Source of the DNA: Cladocopium goreaui
Taxonomy: Eukaryota; Sar; Dinophyceae; Suessiales; Symbiodiniaceae
NCBI GenBank assembly: GCA_947184155.2
Contig: CAMXCT020001550.1
Coordinates: forward strand, 69,501 to 133,500
Direction of reading: 5' to 3'
Length of the DNA stretch: 64,000 nucleotides
Shown piece by piece: positions 1 to 10,140 of the stretch. Numbering within the stretch: position 1 is the first letter of the stretch; each line of letters begins with the position of its first letter. Position numbers and translations under genes: made by a program. A model generated the notes under the pieces. It was given only the letters and a program-made list of their open reading frames with translations. It did not search any database and was not told the origin of the DNA.

Positions 1-244
1 GGCAAGTCACAAATCTGGCCAAAATCAACTTTAGCGAGAGGATGCAACCCCTGAGGATCCAAAATGTTAACTAGCTGCAAAATGTTGCAAATATTTGCAT
101 GCATTTGGGCATGCACGCTCTCAGAGCGTCCAATCATGCCATTTGCGGTATGACACCATGATTTTTGCATGCATTTCCGAGCGTTTATTTTTCGATTGAT
201 TTTCAAAAACTCCGAGAATTTTGGTAACCTTATCACGCTCTGTC

Positions 245-545
245 ACGGTCACGGTGGTATTCGAAAACTGGCGAGTGGCATTCGGAAACTGGAGGTGGTA
301 TGCGGAAAAGGGAATTCGGAAACTGGAAGTGGTATTCGGAAACTGGAAAGTAGTCTTCGGAAACTGGACAGTGGTATATTCGGAAACTGGACAGTGGCAT
401 TCGGAAACTCGAAGGTGGTATTCGGAAACTAGAAACCCTGCATTCGGAAACTGGGAGTTGTACTCCGCGAAGCAAAAAAGTGATTTTCAGAAACCGGGAG
501 TTGTACTCGGAAACTATTATTCGGAAACTGGAACCCTGGAATTGG
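245..545. repeat. minisatellite, unit about 12-20 bp around TTCGGAAACTGG
   Basis: The core TTCGGAAACTGG recurs about a dozen times with variable spacers (mostly AGTGGTA-like). Because the units vary in length, overlapping ORFs run through it on both strands with Ser-Glu-Thr or Phe-Gly-Asn repeats. These are repeat artefacts, not genes. There is no spacer diversity of the CRISPR kind. Confidence 0.9.
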
Positions 546-589
546 GAAACTTTCGAGATACAACCACAGAACGCTGATGTGAATTTTCT

Positions 590-804
590 ACCATCCGCTG
601 AGTTCTTCAATGGTGATCCCTCATGAAGATATGTTGAAGTTAAGATCCTATTCAATATATTGGCCAGACAGGGTGGCAGTTTTGATCCCTCATGAAGATA
701 AGTCCAAGGTAAAATCCTGTTCAATATATTGGCCAGAAAAGGTTGCAGTTTTTATCCGTTCTGAAAAATTCTGAAAATAAGTTTTGGTTACTATGCCCAT
801 CAAT
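590..804 (+). repeat. dispersed repeat family R1, left part
   Basis: Units of the form GATCCCTCATGAAGAT... TCAATATATTGGCCAGA...GGTGGCAG occur two to three times here and again at 17356-17960. The left and right blocks are two halves of one repeat locus, split by element A: the text just left of 810 continues in sense at 17356. Confidence 0.8.
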
Positions 805-809
805 GTATT
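805..809. other. target-site duplication of element A, left copy (GTATT)
   Basis: GTATT lies directly left of the element A LTR and is repeated at 17351-17355. Joining the flanks with one copy gives a sequence that matches an uninterrupted copy of the same repeat family at about 17472-17500. That recovers the empty site and fixes the ends of element A. Confidence 0.88.
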
Positions 810-935
810 TCTGAAAACGCTCAAGCTGTCTTTTCCACAGCTACTCGAGCCACTGGTATTAGCGGCATGTGCAGTTGTCACATCTGATATGAACAGATGC
901 TACACAGGTGATGCAGGGTTAGCTAGAAATTCATA
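810..935 (-). repeat. 3' LTR of element A
   Basis: It aligns without gaps to 17225-17350 over 126 bp with 11 differences. The canonical TG...CA ends sit 2 nt inside each edge (core 812-933). A purine tract lies directly upstream on the minus strand and the GTATT duplication lies outside. LTRs this short are unusual, and the divergence marks an old insertion. Confidence 0.9.
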
Positions 936-944
936 CCCCGCCTT
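936..944 (-). promoter_or_regulatory. polypurine tract of element A
   Basis: The minus-strand sequence AAGGCGGGG abuts the 3' LTR, where plus-strand DNA synthesis is primed in LTR retrotransposons. Assigned from position and purine content only. Confidence 0.6.
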
Positions 945-1065
945 GGAAATTGCTGATTTTAAGCAATTTCCACCTTCTGTGCCACCTGTTTTCATTGCTA
1001 CACCTTAGGGTTGTTCGTAACCCATTTTGTCTCTTCCAATGGTGTCTTACCATGTTTATCCACTC

Positions 1066-1186
1066 TCAGCCTTCGTAGTCCCACTCAGTAGACCTTGCGC
1101 TCGATGAAGCGCCACCTTCACCAGCTTCTCGGCCATCTCGATCACCACCACCATCATCTGCATGAGGTAGGTCTTGCGGGTCCACG

Positions 1187-1218
<32 letters not shown>

Positions 1219-2313
1219 TCTTTCTTCTTCTTCACCTTCTTCGTATTGGGCACCATGTCGCGTAGTTCCTTCTTCAAAGAAACTCCAATCTCTTCCAGCA
1301 TCTAGCCAATCACGAACATGATAGGCTGCATCGATCCACAATTGTGGCTCTTTCGATTGAAACATCACCAGTGGAGCTTGTAGGCTACGTAGAAGACGTT
1401 GTAGCCGGGAACGCTCCACTAGATCTCTGCAATCTGCCAGATATTGGGAAAGTTCACGACAGTTGTGTACTAGGACTGTCTCAGGCCCTAGTCCTTGCAT
1501 TATCAAATCCCATCTGTGGTCTTCAAATGCAGCGCTCTCCCTGGGCACCAATCCAACACCATAGTAGACTGCTACTGCCCGGGGGTCTTGAAAGTAGTTG
1601 GCATTGTCACCAGTAGGAAGGGTCATCTTCAATCATCAGGTTCTGGAGCAATCGCACACCTTGTTCGATCTGCCAAACGACGTTGTCGACCTTCTGCAAG
1701 AGATTTTGGCATAGTTTTTGGGGTAGGTCGACCGACCAGGTGTTGTTCCAGGAGTTGTCTCCCTTGCTCTCGATCTCGAACGCATTGAACTGAGAGGTCC
1801 ATAGTGTATATCTACCCATTCATCAGGGTCAGATACCTCGCATTGTTCACTTTGAACATATCGACGATACCTTTTTTCTGGAGTCTCTGTGTCTTCCTCC
1901 AGCCAGGCATCATCGTCGCTTTCACGAGCTACACCACTGTCAGCAATCTCAGCAACTGCGTATGTGAGGATAGCTAGGCCTTCCTCAGTTGTAGGAAACA
2001 TGTCTCCTGGTACTGCTCGATGTATACCACTGCTTGACGCGGGTTCCCCACCTTCTCCACGAGCTTCATGTTCTCCAGGATTTGCTGCTCCATGAGTTCC
2101 ATTTTCCAAGAAAAAATTTGGGGGTCTGTTCACTTCGCGATCTTCCATCTCCATGACAGCATCAAACACTCCAATGGTCCGCTCAATGCTTGCTTCCACT
2201 TCTGCATCTCCAACTGTGGTATCATCTTCAATGTTTTCCTCTTCACTGAGTTCATCGCTGTTCCAAATTCCACTGAAATGGCGTCCAGGGGCATCATGTA
2301 GACCATCTTGCAC
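1066..2313 (-). pseudogene. element A: acidic ORF downstream of RNase H
   Basis: Two large reading frames (1636-2313 and 1066-1632), joined by frameshift, follow the RNase H region. The first part is rich in Glu/Asp (SDELSEEENIEDD). The second has a helical, Leu/Arg-rich middle (VERSRLQRLLRSLQA) and then a run of eleven Asp encoded by an ATC/GAT microsatellite at about 1190-1216, before ending EWDYEG. No membrane segment is visible. Post-RNase-H extensions are not part of the minimal copia polyprotein. Function unknown; the frameshift makes it non-functional as it stands. Confidence 0.6.
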
Positions 2314-2329
2314 AAAAGGGTCTTCTCGA

Positions 2330-3283
2330 TCAGTCAGTCAGATCCATGATGCTTCTGATTGAGCACCAAACTTCCTTGTATTTGTTCATCTCTTCTTTGA
2401 GCTTCTTGATGTGGTTCACCAGGTAGGTCACCAATCCAATCAGCACCAACGTTGACAAAGTCCACCACGCTGTTGGAGTCCATGACATAGGGCGCGTCCA
2501 CGTAGTAAACGAAGAGCTTGTCATCCATGTTGTGCCTTTACATCCTTGAAGATTTCCTGCCATCATTATCGCGGTCACCAGACGCACGATCTGTTTCACC
2601 TTTGCTCCACCAACAATGTTCTCCTCATTGGAAGTTTCGCTCATCAATCCAATTTTCTTCATGGGGTATTCTCTGCGATCTCTGGATCCAGGTTTTGTAT
2701 TCAAATCAGCAGGATTCTCTTTTGTAGAAATGCGCTCCACCAGAAACCATTTCTTTCTCATCGCTTGTTGACTCCAAAGGATTCGTGTTGAAAGATGTTT
2801 TGCTAGACCAGGTCCAAGTCGATTGAAGAAGTTTTGGGCACTTGTTGGATCCAATCGCAGTCTCATTTGCACTTGAGCATTGTTGCTCAGTCCACCATCG
2901 TCTCCAGGAAGGAATTGAAGTAGTTGTTTCAACTGAACATCTTCCACCAGCAAACTCGTGGCTGCAAGAATTTCAGTTTCCATTGAGGAGAGGGAAACTG
3001 ACATCTGTGCACGACTGTGACTGCGCACACAGCATGAGTTCACGAAGATGAGGCCTGATGACGTCGATTTTCTCGTCACCTTGCAACTTGCCCAATCGCT
3101 GCCACTGTAGAGCTCAACCTCATAAGGTTTTCCATCACGCCTTTCATCAACACCATTCCACCGAGTCAACGTAGAGGTGAAATATTCAGTTTTTGGGTAG
3201 TGCATCTTCATGTCCTGGGTTTGCACCAGGTAACGCCCAAGTTGTCTCAGCGCACACAGTGAGGTTTGCACCAAAAGGTCCAC
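2330..3283 (-). pseudogene. element A: RNase H and connection domain of pol
   Basis: The frame carries the copia RNase H signature ELYSGSDWASCK (active-site Asp in the SDW block), then RKSTSSG, SSMETEILAA (catalytic Glu) and the C-terminal block STKENPADLNTK. It follows the RT fragments in a different frame. Downstream the same frame runs through a basic stretch to a stop at 2330. The catalytic acids are still visible, but the domain is cut off from RT by frameshifts. Confidence 0.8.
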
Positions 3284-4030
3284 CTTTCTTCAGCATCAAC
3301 TTCTCTGAAAGCTTGTTGAAGATCTCCTCTGTCCTCTGTGTCTTCCTTGTTTGCCACCAAAAGCAAATCATCAATGTGAGCAGAAATGAAGATTTCTCGT
3401 TCACGATGTCAAAAGATAGCTCTTTACAAAGTTCAGCTCCTCCAGCAACTGTGTCAAGTGGTCGTTCCACCTCGTAGCTGCATCGCGTTGACCTGGCAGG
3501 CATTTTCGAAGTTGCCAAAACATCAGGCTGATGTCATTTGCTGCCACTCTCACCCAATTGGGTACTGAAACCACCACGTTTTCCTTCTGCCAAACTTGAA
3601 GAAATGCATCACTGACATCCAATGCAGACATCATCAACTTTTGCACCAGTGAGATCACCATGAAGACTTTCACCAAAACCAAAGGTGTAGTAGGGCTGAA
3701 TGTCTCCTCTGTTGATGCGCTTTGTCCTCTGAATTCTCTCGCAACCATTCTTGCCCTTCTTGTCCAACACCCTTGCCTGAAACTCCAATCTCTCACCAGC
3801 TTCGTGTCCAAACGCAAAGTTTGAGGCACGTCCAAACCAGCTTGCACATCACTGATGACTTCCAATTGTCTCAATCTTTCCAACTCAGCGTACATGGCCT
3901 GTTTGTCTAGGTAAGCCAGCTCTTCAGCGCTAACTTGAGGAGGTCCTGCATTCTCATTTTGGAATCCTCTTTGGTTTTGAAACAGCGTGTGGCAGACCCT
4001 GAAGGAGTCAAAAAACCCACAGGAAATCAA
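3186..4030 (-). pseudogene. element A: reverse transcriptase (RVT_2 type), frameshifted
   Basis: The upper part (3401-4030) shows RARMVAREF, TFSPTTPLVLVK and SALDVSDAFLQV; the last contains the first catalytic Asp of the copia RT. The YVDD-equivalent block (HIDDLLL) is in another frame near 3360-3390, and the 3186-3518 frame covers the rest out of register. At least two frameshifts separate the catalytic blocks, so no active RT can be made. Confidence 0.82.
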
Positions 4031-4350
4031 CCTTCAACACAGGGAAAATTTGTGAAGTTTGACCACACCGAGACTGAGGAGCAGAAGGCGAAGCACTCTC
4101 GTACTGGTAGCATGTTCAACCCAACTTTTGCAGGTGATTTGATTTCAAGTCCTGCGGCAGCAACATCAAGTCCCTCTACTACAACTGGTCATGTACGCAG
4201 AATCACTGAGGAGATTGAGCTGTATGATGAGGATGAAATTGAAGAAGAAATCCTACTTGAAACATGGGATTGGGACGTCAATGATCAATTGCTGGATGGT
4301 GACTTCTCAGAGCACGAGATTTCCGAGGTGGACAAGGCCAATAGGAAGTG
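3970..4350 (+). other. inverted segment inside element A pol (integrase-RT linker)
   Basis: The plus strand, opposite to the rest of the element, carries an acidic coding segment (QGKFVKFDHTETEEQ, then IELYDEDEIEEE, then DFSEHEISEVDKA). This composition is what copia linkers have between integrase and RT. On the minus strand integrase ends near 4350 and RT starts at about 3970, so turning this piece around restores a plausible continuous linker. Breakpoints are known only to about 15 bp. Confidence 0.65.
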
Positions 4351-5922
4351 CTAGCTCCTGTTCACGGTCTCTTTTCGCTGCCTCGGCTATCATTCGTTCA
4401 AATTCTGCATCAGGGATTTCAGGTAGTTTGTTGTCCACTGCTTGAAGTTCTTGTGGAGGAAGTAGGGGTTCACCTGCTTCCTCTTTGTCGTCATCTGGAT
4501 GATCTTTGGCATATTTGCTCACCGCCTCCTCGTCAATAAGTCAATGTTTTGTTCTGGTTCAACTTCACCTTCAGCTCCATGTAGACGAGGTAGAGGTCGT
4601 GCAAGAGGTTTGGATAGTTTGAGAATTGTTTGTGTTCCACGTCGAAGATCCCAAGGTCCAACTTCCATACTGATCAACATAGCTGCATCCCAATGCTCTG
4701 ATTTTTTCCTCACAGTTTTGTTCCTCAGAACTTCGCGGGAACCAACCACCACAATGTCATGGTCTGCTTCATCCTTTGTCATCCAACATCCTCTTCTCCA
4801 TTGACATTGATATGTCTTTCGAAGAGAATCCAAAGTGTAAACTTCTTCTCCAAATGCACAAACTCGACCTTTGTAACGACGTCCCCGCACAGCCATGTAG
4901 GCAGTCACACCATTTCCTGAAGTCAGATGACAACGATTCAGCAACCAACCAGCATGAACCATTGCCCATCCACGCAACACATGATCCTCTGGAATCTTCA
5001 TCTGCATCTTGCCCTCCAGGAATGCAACCAAACATTTTCCTTGCGTTCTGACTGTTTGGATTGTTCTCTCTGCCAAACTTGTGCGGGATTTGGAGTACAT
5101 CTTTCCAGGTTGAGGCGTCATCGGGAGTCCTTGGGTGGAACGGATCACATGGGTCATGCTGACACCTGCGCTCAAAACTGGTTCATTGTCGTAGCTAACT
5201 TCCACAGCATCAAAGTAGGAAAGGTTGGAAAGGAATCGAGCCAGGATTGCACCAATCACACCAGCATTCTTGTTACGCAGAGGTTCGACACCAACATACT
5301 TGGTCCAGACATCGACCATCAGGAGTACGCCCATGTAGTTCGGCATGGCAAAGAGGCCAACCTGAACTGTAGGAAAGGTTCTCGTTGCCCTTTCATCTGG
5401 TGTTGACCGATGCTTGTGGTACCCTCTGGATTTGGCTTGTACGCAAAATGCACACCAAGCACGAAATGGCAAATGGGTCACCCCTTGCAATTTTCTCTCC
5501 GCAGCACTTGGTTGTTTTGGTGCATCTGTGAATCGAGGTCTTGGATCCAGAGTTTCATATTCTTGTCGTGCAACTTCCAACGCTTGCATCTTCAGTGCAG
5601 TAAAGTGGTCCTCCTTGACCTTGGTGAAGATCTTCTGTTTGGAACCTGATGCTGACACCTTCAAGAATTTTGCTCTTCTCAACTTCTCGACTGAACTGCT
5701 TGCAGTCAATTCTTCTTCTCCAACTACCACTGTGTTTGCCGATTCTGCTTCATGCAGTGCAGGTCCAAGTTGTTGGAACTCAGGGATTTTTCTGCCCTGA
5801 ATGTCTTCATCTCGAACTGCATCACCAATGTCTGCTCCTTGAACTTCGTCACCACTGGCATCTGATCCAAGAGGAGTTCCAGGTTCGTAGACGACTTCAA
5901 GGTGTTGTCCACCTTTGATCAA
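4307..5922 (-). pseudogene. element A: integrase
   Basis: The 467-residue frame at 4519-5922 carries a zinc-binding block (THLPFRAWCAFCVQAK) and the DDE core: Asp in LLMVDVWTKYV, Asp in EVSYDNEPVL and Glu in SLAERTIQTV. A shorter frame (4307-4522) continues the C-terminal tail with charged helices up to the inversion breakpoint. The core triad is intact, but upstream protease/gag and downstream RT are broken, so it would act only if supplied in trans. Confidence 0.85.
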
Positions 5923-5928
5923 GCATGA

Positions 5929-6614
5929 TCAAACAATCCACCAAAAGCTAAGGTTCTGGTTCTCCTTCGCCAAAATTGTCAGGATTGTCACCGGCTCTCC
6001 ATTCGCATAGGCCTCGATTTCAGCAATTCGACCAAAGGGGTCGTCCAGCTCCAAAAATCTGCGACTGATTTCAACCACGCACCATCCATGATCTTCATCT
6101 GATGTAGACCTGCGATAATTAACTATAGCAGGCCAAACCAAAGTAGGGTCAATGAAGTTTTCCCCAACACTGCGCATATAGGGGTTGCCATCCACATTGG
6201 TCGCCCAGCGATTGTAGCGCAAAACTTTTGGCCTGAACTTGTCTTCCATCTCCACCACGGCACGCACCATCAAAGAATCAGGTAGATCCACATTGGTTTT
6301 TTCCACTCGATAAACTTCAGTTTTGATTGCAAGAGAGTTTCTGACGAAGAAAACTGGGAGACGCAGGGCATGATCCGGCGATTCCAAAACCGGTCCATTG
6401 TTGCGAGTTGACCCAAGCTGAGGATAGCAACCTTCAGTTCTTGTCCTTGGCAATCACGCAGTTGTACTTGAGCATCATCTGCTGGTCCGTCAACGCCACC
6501 ACCATAGGAGAGAGGTGGAAGAGAAACATCTGAACGACTGTCTAAAATGACCACATTTTTCTCGTCCTTCACATAGTTCTCAAAAACCATGCGCACTGAT
6601 GATCCCGAAGCCAT
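5929..6614 (-). pseudogene. element A: aspartic protease region
   Basis: The minus frame at 6270-6614 contains VVILDSRSDVSLPPL, which aligns with the retroviral-type D-S/T-G active site, but the Gly is replaced by Arg (D-S-R). The next frame (5929-6453) holds the rest of the region up to integrase, out of register by one frameshift. The changed catalytic motif and the frameshift both argue that the protease is dead. Confidence 0.65.
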
Positions 6615-7064
6615 ACTTGCAGGAATGCCATAGATCCTTCTGATTGTTGTTGCCGTAGGGTTCGATGGAGGATAACTGCTCTATGCATAGGAACGCCGTT
6701 GTGTTCCACCTTGAGTTTGTTGTTGTTGCTGTCCTTGAGTTTGAGGTTGTTGTGCAGGAGTTGCATTGTTGATGACCTGGTTTGTCATCCTGTTGGGACA
6801 CTCCCTGCTCCAATGACCATACTCAAGTCATAGACGACATTGTTGGGAATCTATTCCTTTGCCTTTTTGGCCACCTTTCTTTCCACTGTCGTTTGGTTTT
6901 CCTTTTGACGTTCCTTTCTCCTTACCCTTGCCTTTGCCTTTGTTGCCACGACCTTTGCCGCATCCTCGTCCACGGCCAGAAAATCCATAGCTACCAAAAC
7001 TCAACCAACTCTTGCCCTTGGACTTGCCCTTATTGTTTTTGCCTGTATACTTTTCCTTTCTCAT
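6569..7064 (-). pseudogene. element A: gag nucleocapsid end with zinc knuckle
   Basis: A Lys/Gly-rich basic tract (KGKGKGKEKGTSKG) is followed, after a frame change, by a CCHC-like knuckle (QCR... then EYGHWSREC), then a Gln/Thr-rich linker towards protease. The matching upstream gag lies beyond nested element B at 15396-15940. Element B's insertion point falls just before this basic tract. Confidence 0.7.
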
Positions 7065-7066
7065 TT
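7062..7066. other. target-site duplication of element B (CATTT), left copy
   Basis: CATTT here equals 15391-15395 on the other side of element B. Five base pairs is the usual copia duplication length. Confidence 0.93.
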
Positions 7067-7286
7067 TGCAAACAGCGAAGTTACACGGTGGGTGCGTATT
7101 GGGCTCAAAAACACAGGTGGTGACAACACAGTACTGTTGACTCGGTCACCTCACTTTTTCCTCGAGTAGCACGGATGTGCTAAAAAGGGGCTGCGGTCAC
7201 GTCAAGTGTCTTACATGACATGACATCTCTACTCCTAGCTAGCTACTTAGTTCTGAACTAGGTGTTTTACCCCTAGCAAGTTGCCA
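7067..7286 (-). repeat. 3' LTR of element B
   Basis: 220 bp, starting TGCAAACAGC and ending AAGTTGCCA on the plus strand. It differs from the other LTR by one substitution and one A insertion, so the insertion is recent compared with element A. Confidence 0.96.
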
Positions 7287-7294
7287 CCCTCCTT
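7287..7294 (-). promoter_or_regulatory. polypurine tract of element B
   Basis: Minus-strand AAGGAGGG directly abuts the 3' LTR. Called from position and composition. Confidence 0.65.
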
Positions 7295-7336
7295 AGAGTG
7301 GACTTGTCGGAGTGAGACGCTACTGGTGAGACGTCC

Positions 7337-10054
7337 CTACATCCCCAGGAACCGGTCTTCAGCCCGTCTCCATTCTTCGAATTCTGCCGGAGACATATGG
7401 GCGAACGGGTCGCTCCGCTCGATGCTGGCTGCATCGGCTTCGCTTTCCGGTTCCCGGGTCGGCGGGTCTGCCCGCTCAGGCGGAGCTGCCCGATGTTCAG
7501 CGGTGCTGCCCGCGCTGGCTGGTGCCGCCTCGGACTCACTTGACTCAGAGTCCTGGGGGTCCGACATGCCGCCGGGATGCTCTCCTCGTAGGAGAGACTC
7601 TTCTTGGTTGCGCCAGTCGATCAACTCCTGCATGGTCATTCTGGCCTCTGCGGCTTCTTGGACCCAACGTTCCTCATGCCACCTCTCGATCCCTCGAGGG
7701 GTAAGTTCCTCAGGAGACCGCGGGGCTACCGCTGGTGTCCGCGGGTTTGCCGCCGGCTCTGACCGCGGGGTTGCCGCTGGCGCTGGATTGGTCAGCGTTA
7801 GCTGCTGATTGTTTCTGATGGCAGTCACCCTGAGTCGCAAGGTGATCTGCTGATCTTGGATGTGCAATTGCACCTCATGGCCTGTTTCTTGTGCTACTGG
7901 CTCGATTGGACATAACCAGTCCACACAACAAGCGATGAACTGTTCTGCCAGTTTCCATATCAGCACACACGTGCCGATTGCGGCCAAGAAAAACAATGCA
8001 TACCATTCGTATGGGGACAGGCAGTATGTTGGCTGCCCTGCCACAGCCTGAACTTGGCTCAGGACAACAAGTGCCTTGATGCACCCGACCAGTTGTCCAT
8101 TTTGCCGATAGGCCGTGGCGGTTCTTCCCGCTCGATCTTGGTCTTTGATCCATCCAACACAAGCTGGCGTAGGAGTCTTCCACGCATGCTGCTTGGTCAC
8201 GGTTGAGACCTTGACAGAGATCTTCTTGCTCGAAGAGAGCATATCTTCTCCGTCACGAGCTTCATACATGCCTAAACCAGGCATTGCTTGCCTTACTTCC
8301 GTTCCACTCTTTGGATGCTTGGTGAGGAAGTTGGCACAATTCACGGTGCCCTTGATCTTGCCCAAGGCTATCTGCTTGGACTGCAAAGCTCCTTGCACAT
8401 AGAACTCACAGACTTCTAGGTGTCTGAGCTTGGAACCTGGTCCAATGCGCTTGGAAGCTTGCATTGCCGATGAACTGTCCGTCCATAGGCAGGGCTTACC
8501 GCACTGCTGGCCAAAATCTCGGGTGATCAGCTCCTTGAGGAAGATGGCTTCCCGAGCTGCCCTCGAAACTCCCCTGAGCTCTGCGTCCGGCGAACTTGTC
8601 GCTGGTAGGTCCGGTTGGGTCTGTGTGCCACATGCGACGATTGCACCACACACAGCTGCTATGTAACAGTCGGTGCTTCGCCGTGTTTCTAGGCATCCGG
8701 CCCAATCCGAATCGCTATACAATTCGCATGGCCGCTCTGAGCTACAGTTGGGATCACAGGTTGTGACTCGGCCAACATGTGGGTGCGACTGCAAGTATGC
8801 CGCAAGGGTCTTGACGGCTTGCATGTCACATTTTCGCGGTTGCGACATGTGTCGCGCTGCTTCTTTCACCGCGTACTGGATCTCCCTCCTGTCCAGCGAC
8901 AGGTATATCGCTGATCCTACTGCCGAGCGATACAGCTTGGCATCTGCCTCGCCAAGAGGCTCCGTTTCTAAGAGGTTCAGTTGTTTGGAAGGAACCTCAC
9001 TGCGGTCTCTGGCGGAGATTCCCGCAGCAGCGATGACAGCTTTGATGTGCTTCTCATCTGGTATCGTGATGATAGCATCTTTGGTTCGTACCTTGGTGCG
9101 ACCCAGGTACTCAACAGCTGTTCCTTCGCTTTCGAGCTCTCCTGCTTGGACCTCACAGTGTTTCGGCATTTCGACTTCAACCAGGTGGTTGACAGCCTCT
9201 TTTGGTCCAGCCATACGGATGTCGTCTATGTGGTGAATCAGGATGATCCCTGACTTGTCACAACGGAAGACACATGGATCCTTCTCACCACGAGAGAAAG
9301 AATACCGCTGTGGATCAACCTTTGAGCAGAGGATTTCCTCCAGCTCATTTCTGTAGACGGATCCGGCTGTCCTTCTGCCGTATAGGTTTCCATCCAACCT
9401 GAAGAAAAGTTCTTTGAACGATTCCTTGTACCAATCCTTTCATTCGGGGCTGAGAGTTTCTAGCCACTCAAGGAAGATGTCGTGCCACTCAACTGGTGCA
9501 CGCATGTAGACATGCTTTCCTTCGCTGGCTCCTCGGTCAGCTCCAATCAAGAAGGCTGCGACGATGTCCAGGCTTCGGGCGTAGTAACCCTTTGTCAGAG
9601 CATAGACCTCCAGAAGATTGTGCGCTTCTGGGGTAGGAGTTGGAACGAACACGTCCAATCCCTCCTCCTCGGCTGCTGTGTAGCGAGCCTTGACGTCAGC
9701 ACATGTGAAACGCGACTTGTATGCTCCTTTGGAACACTTGTCAACCCATTTGTGTGAGAAGATTTGTGAACCTTTTGGGATTTCTTGGCGGTGCACGGGT
9801 GTGAAGGCACCTCGCTCCCAAAGCTTTTGAAGTTGGACTTTCCGCGCTTTGGTGACTTCCTCTGGGTCGAGCAATTGGTCGACGAAATCCGTCACATTGG
9901 CTCTCCTTTGCAAAGCCATTGGATTGCTTTTGTCTTCGGAGTTGGCCCATTCTTGGATATGGGACCAGATCTCGTGATTTGTTAAATGCTGCAAGATACC
10001 TGCTTGCCTGGACTGCTTGGCTTCAGCTTGTCCGGGTGCAAGCGCTGCTCTCAC
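7337..10054 (-). pseudogene. element B: RT-RNase H with C-terminal membrane extension, one in-frame TGA
   Basis: One frame runs from about 10054 to 7337, interrupted only by a TGA near 9438-9440 between the early RT part (FSHKWVDKC, KSRFTCADVKAR, SLDIVAAFL) and the rest. The catalytic YVDD box reads HIDD (LIHHIDDIRMAG). RNase H shows ELYSDSDWAGC, SSPDAELRG, LWTDSSSAMQ and NCANFLTKHP. About 310 further residues follow RNase H, with a hydrophobic segment (YALFFLAAIGTCVLIWKLA, roughly residues 463-495 counted from 9397) and then a Pro/Ala/Glu-rich tail with a coiled-coil-like stretch. The extension recalls the env-like ORFs of some copia lineages, but no homology to an envelope protein can be shown. 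Confidence 0.85.
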
Positions 10055-10140
10055 CCGGGTTACTCGCTCCTCCTTGTTACAAGTCGTGCGTGGGCGGTTA
10101 CGGTGGGTCAGTCGGTGTTCGGGTCCGGTGGGCTCCTAAG

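Noticed and set aside
245..545. CRISPR-like array
   Set aside because: Units are adjacent and variable, with no conserved repeat-spacer alternation and no cas genes; this is eukaryotic DNA.
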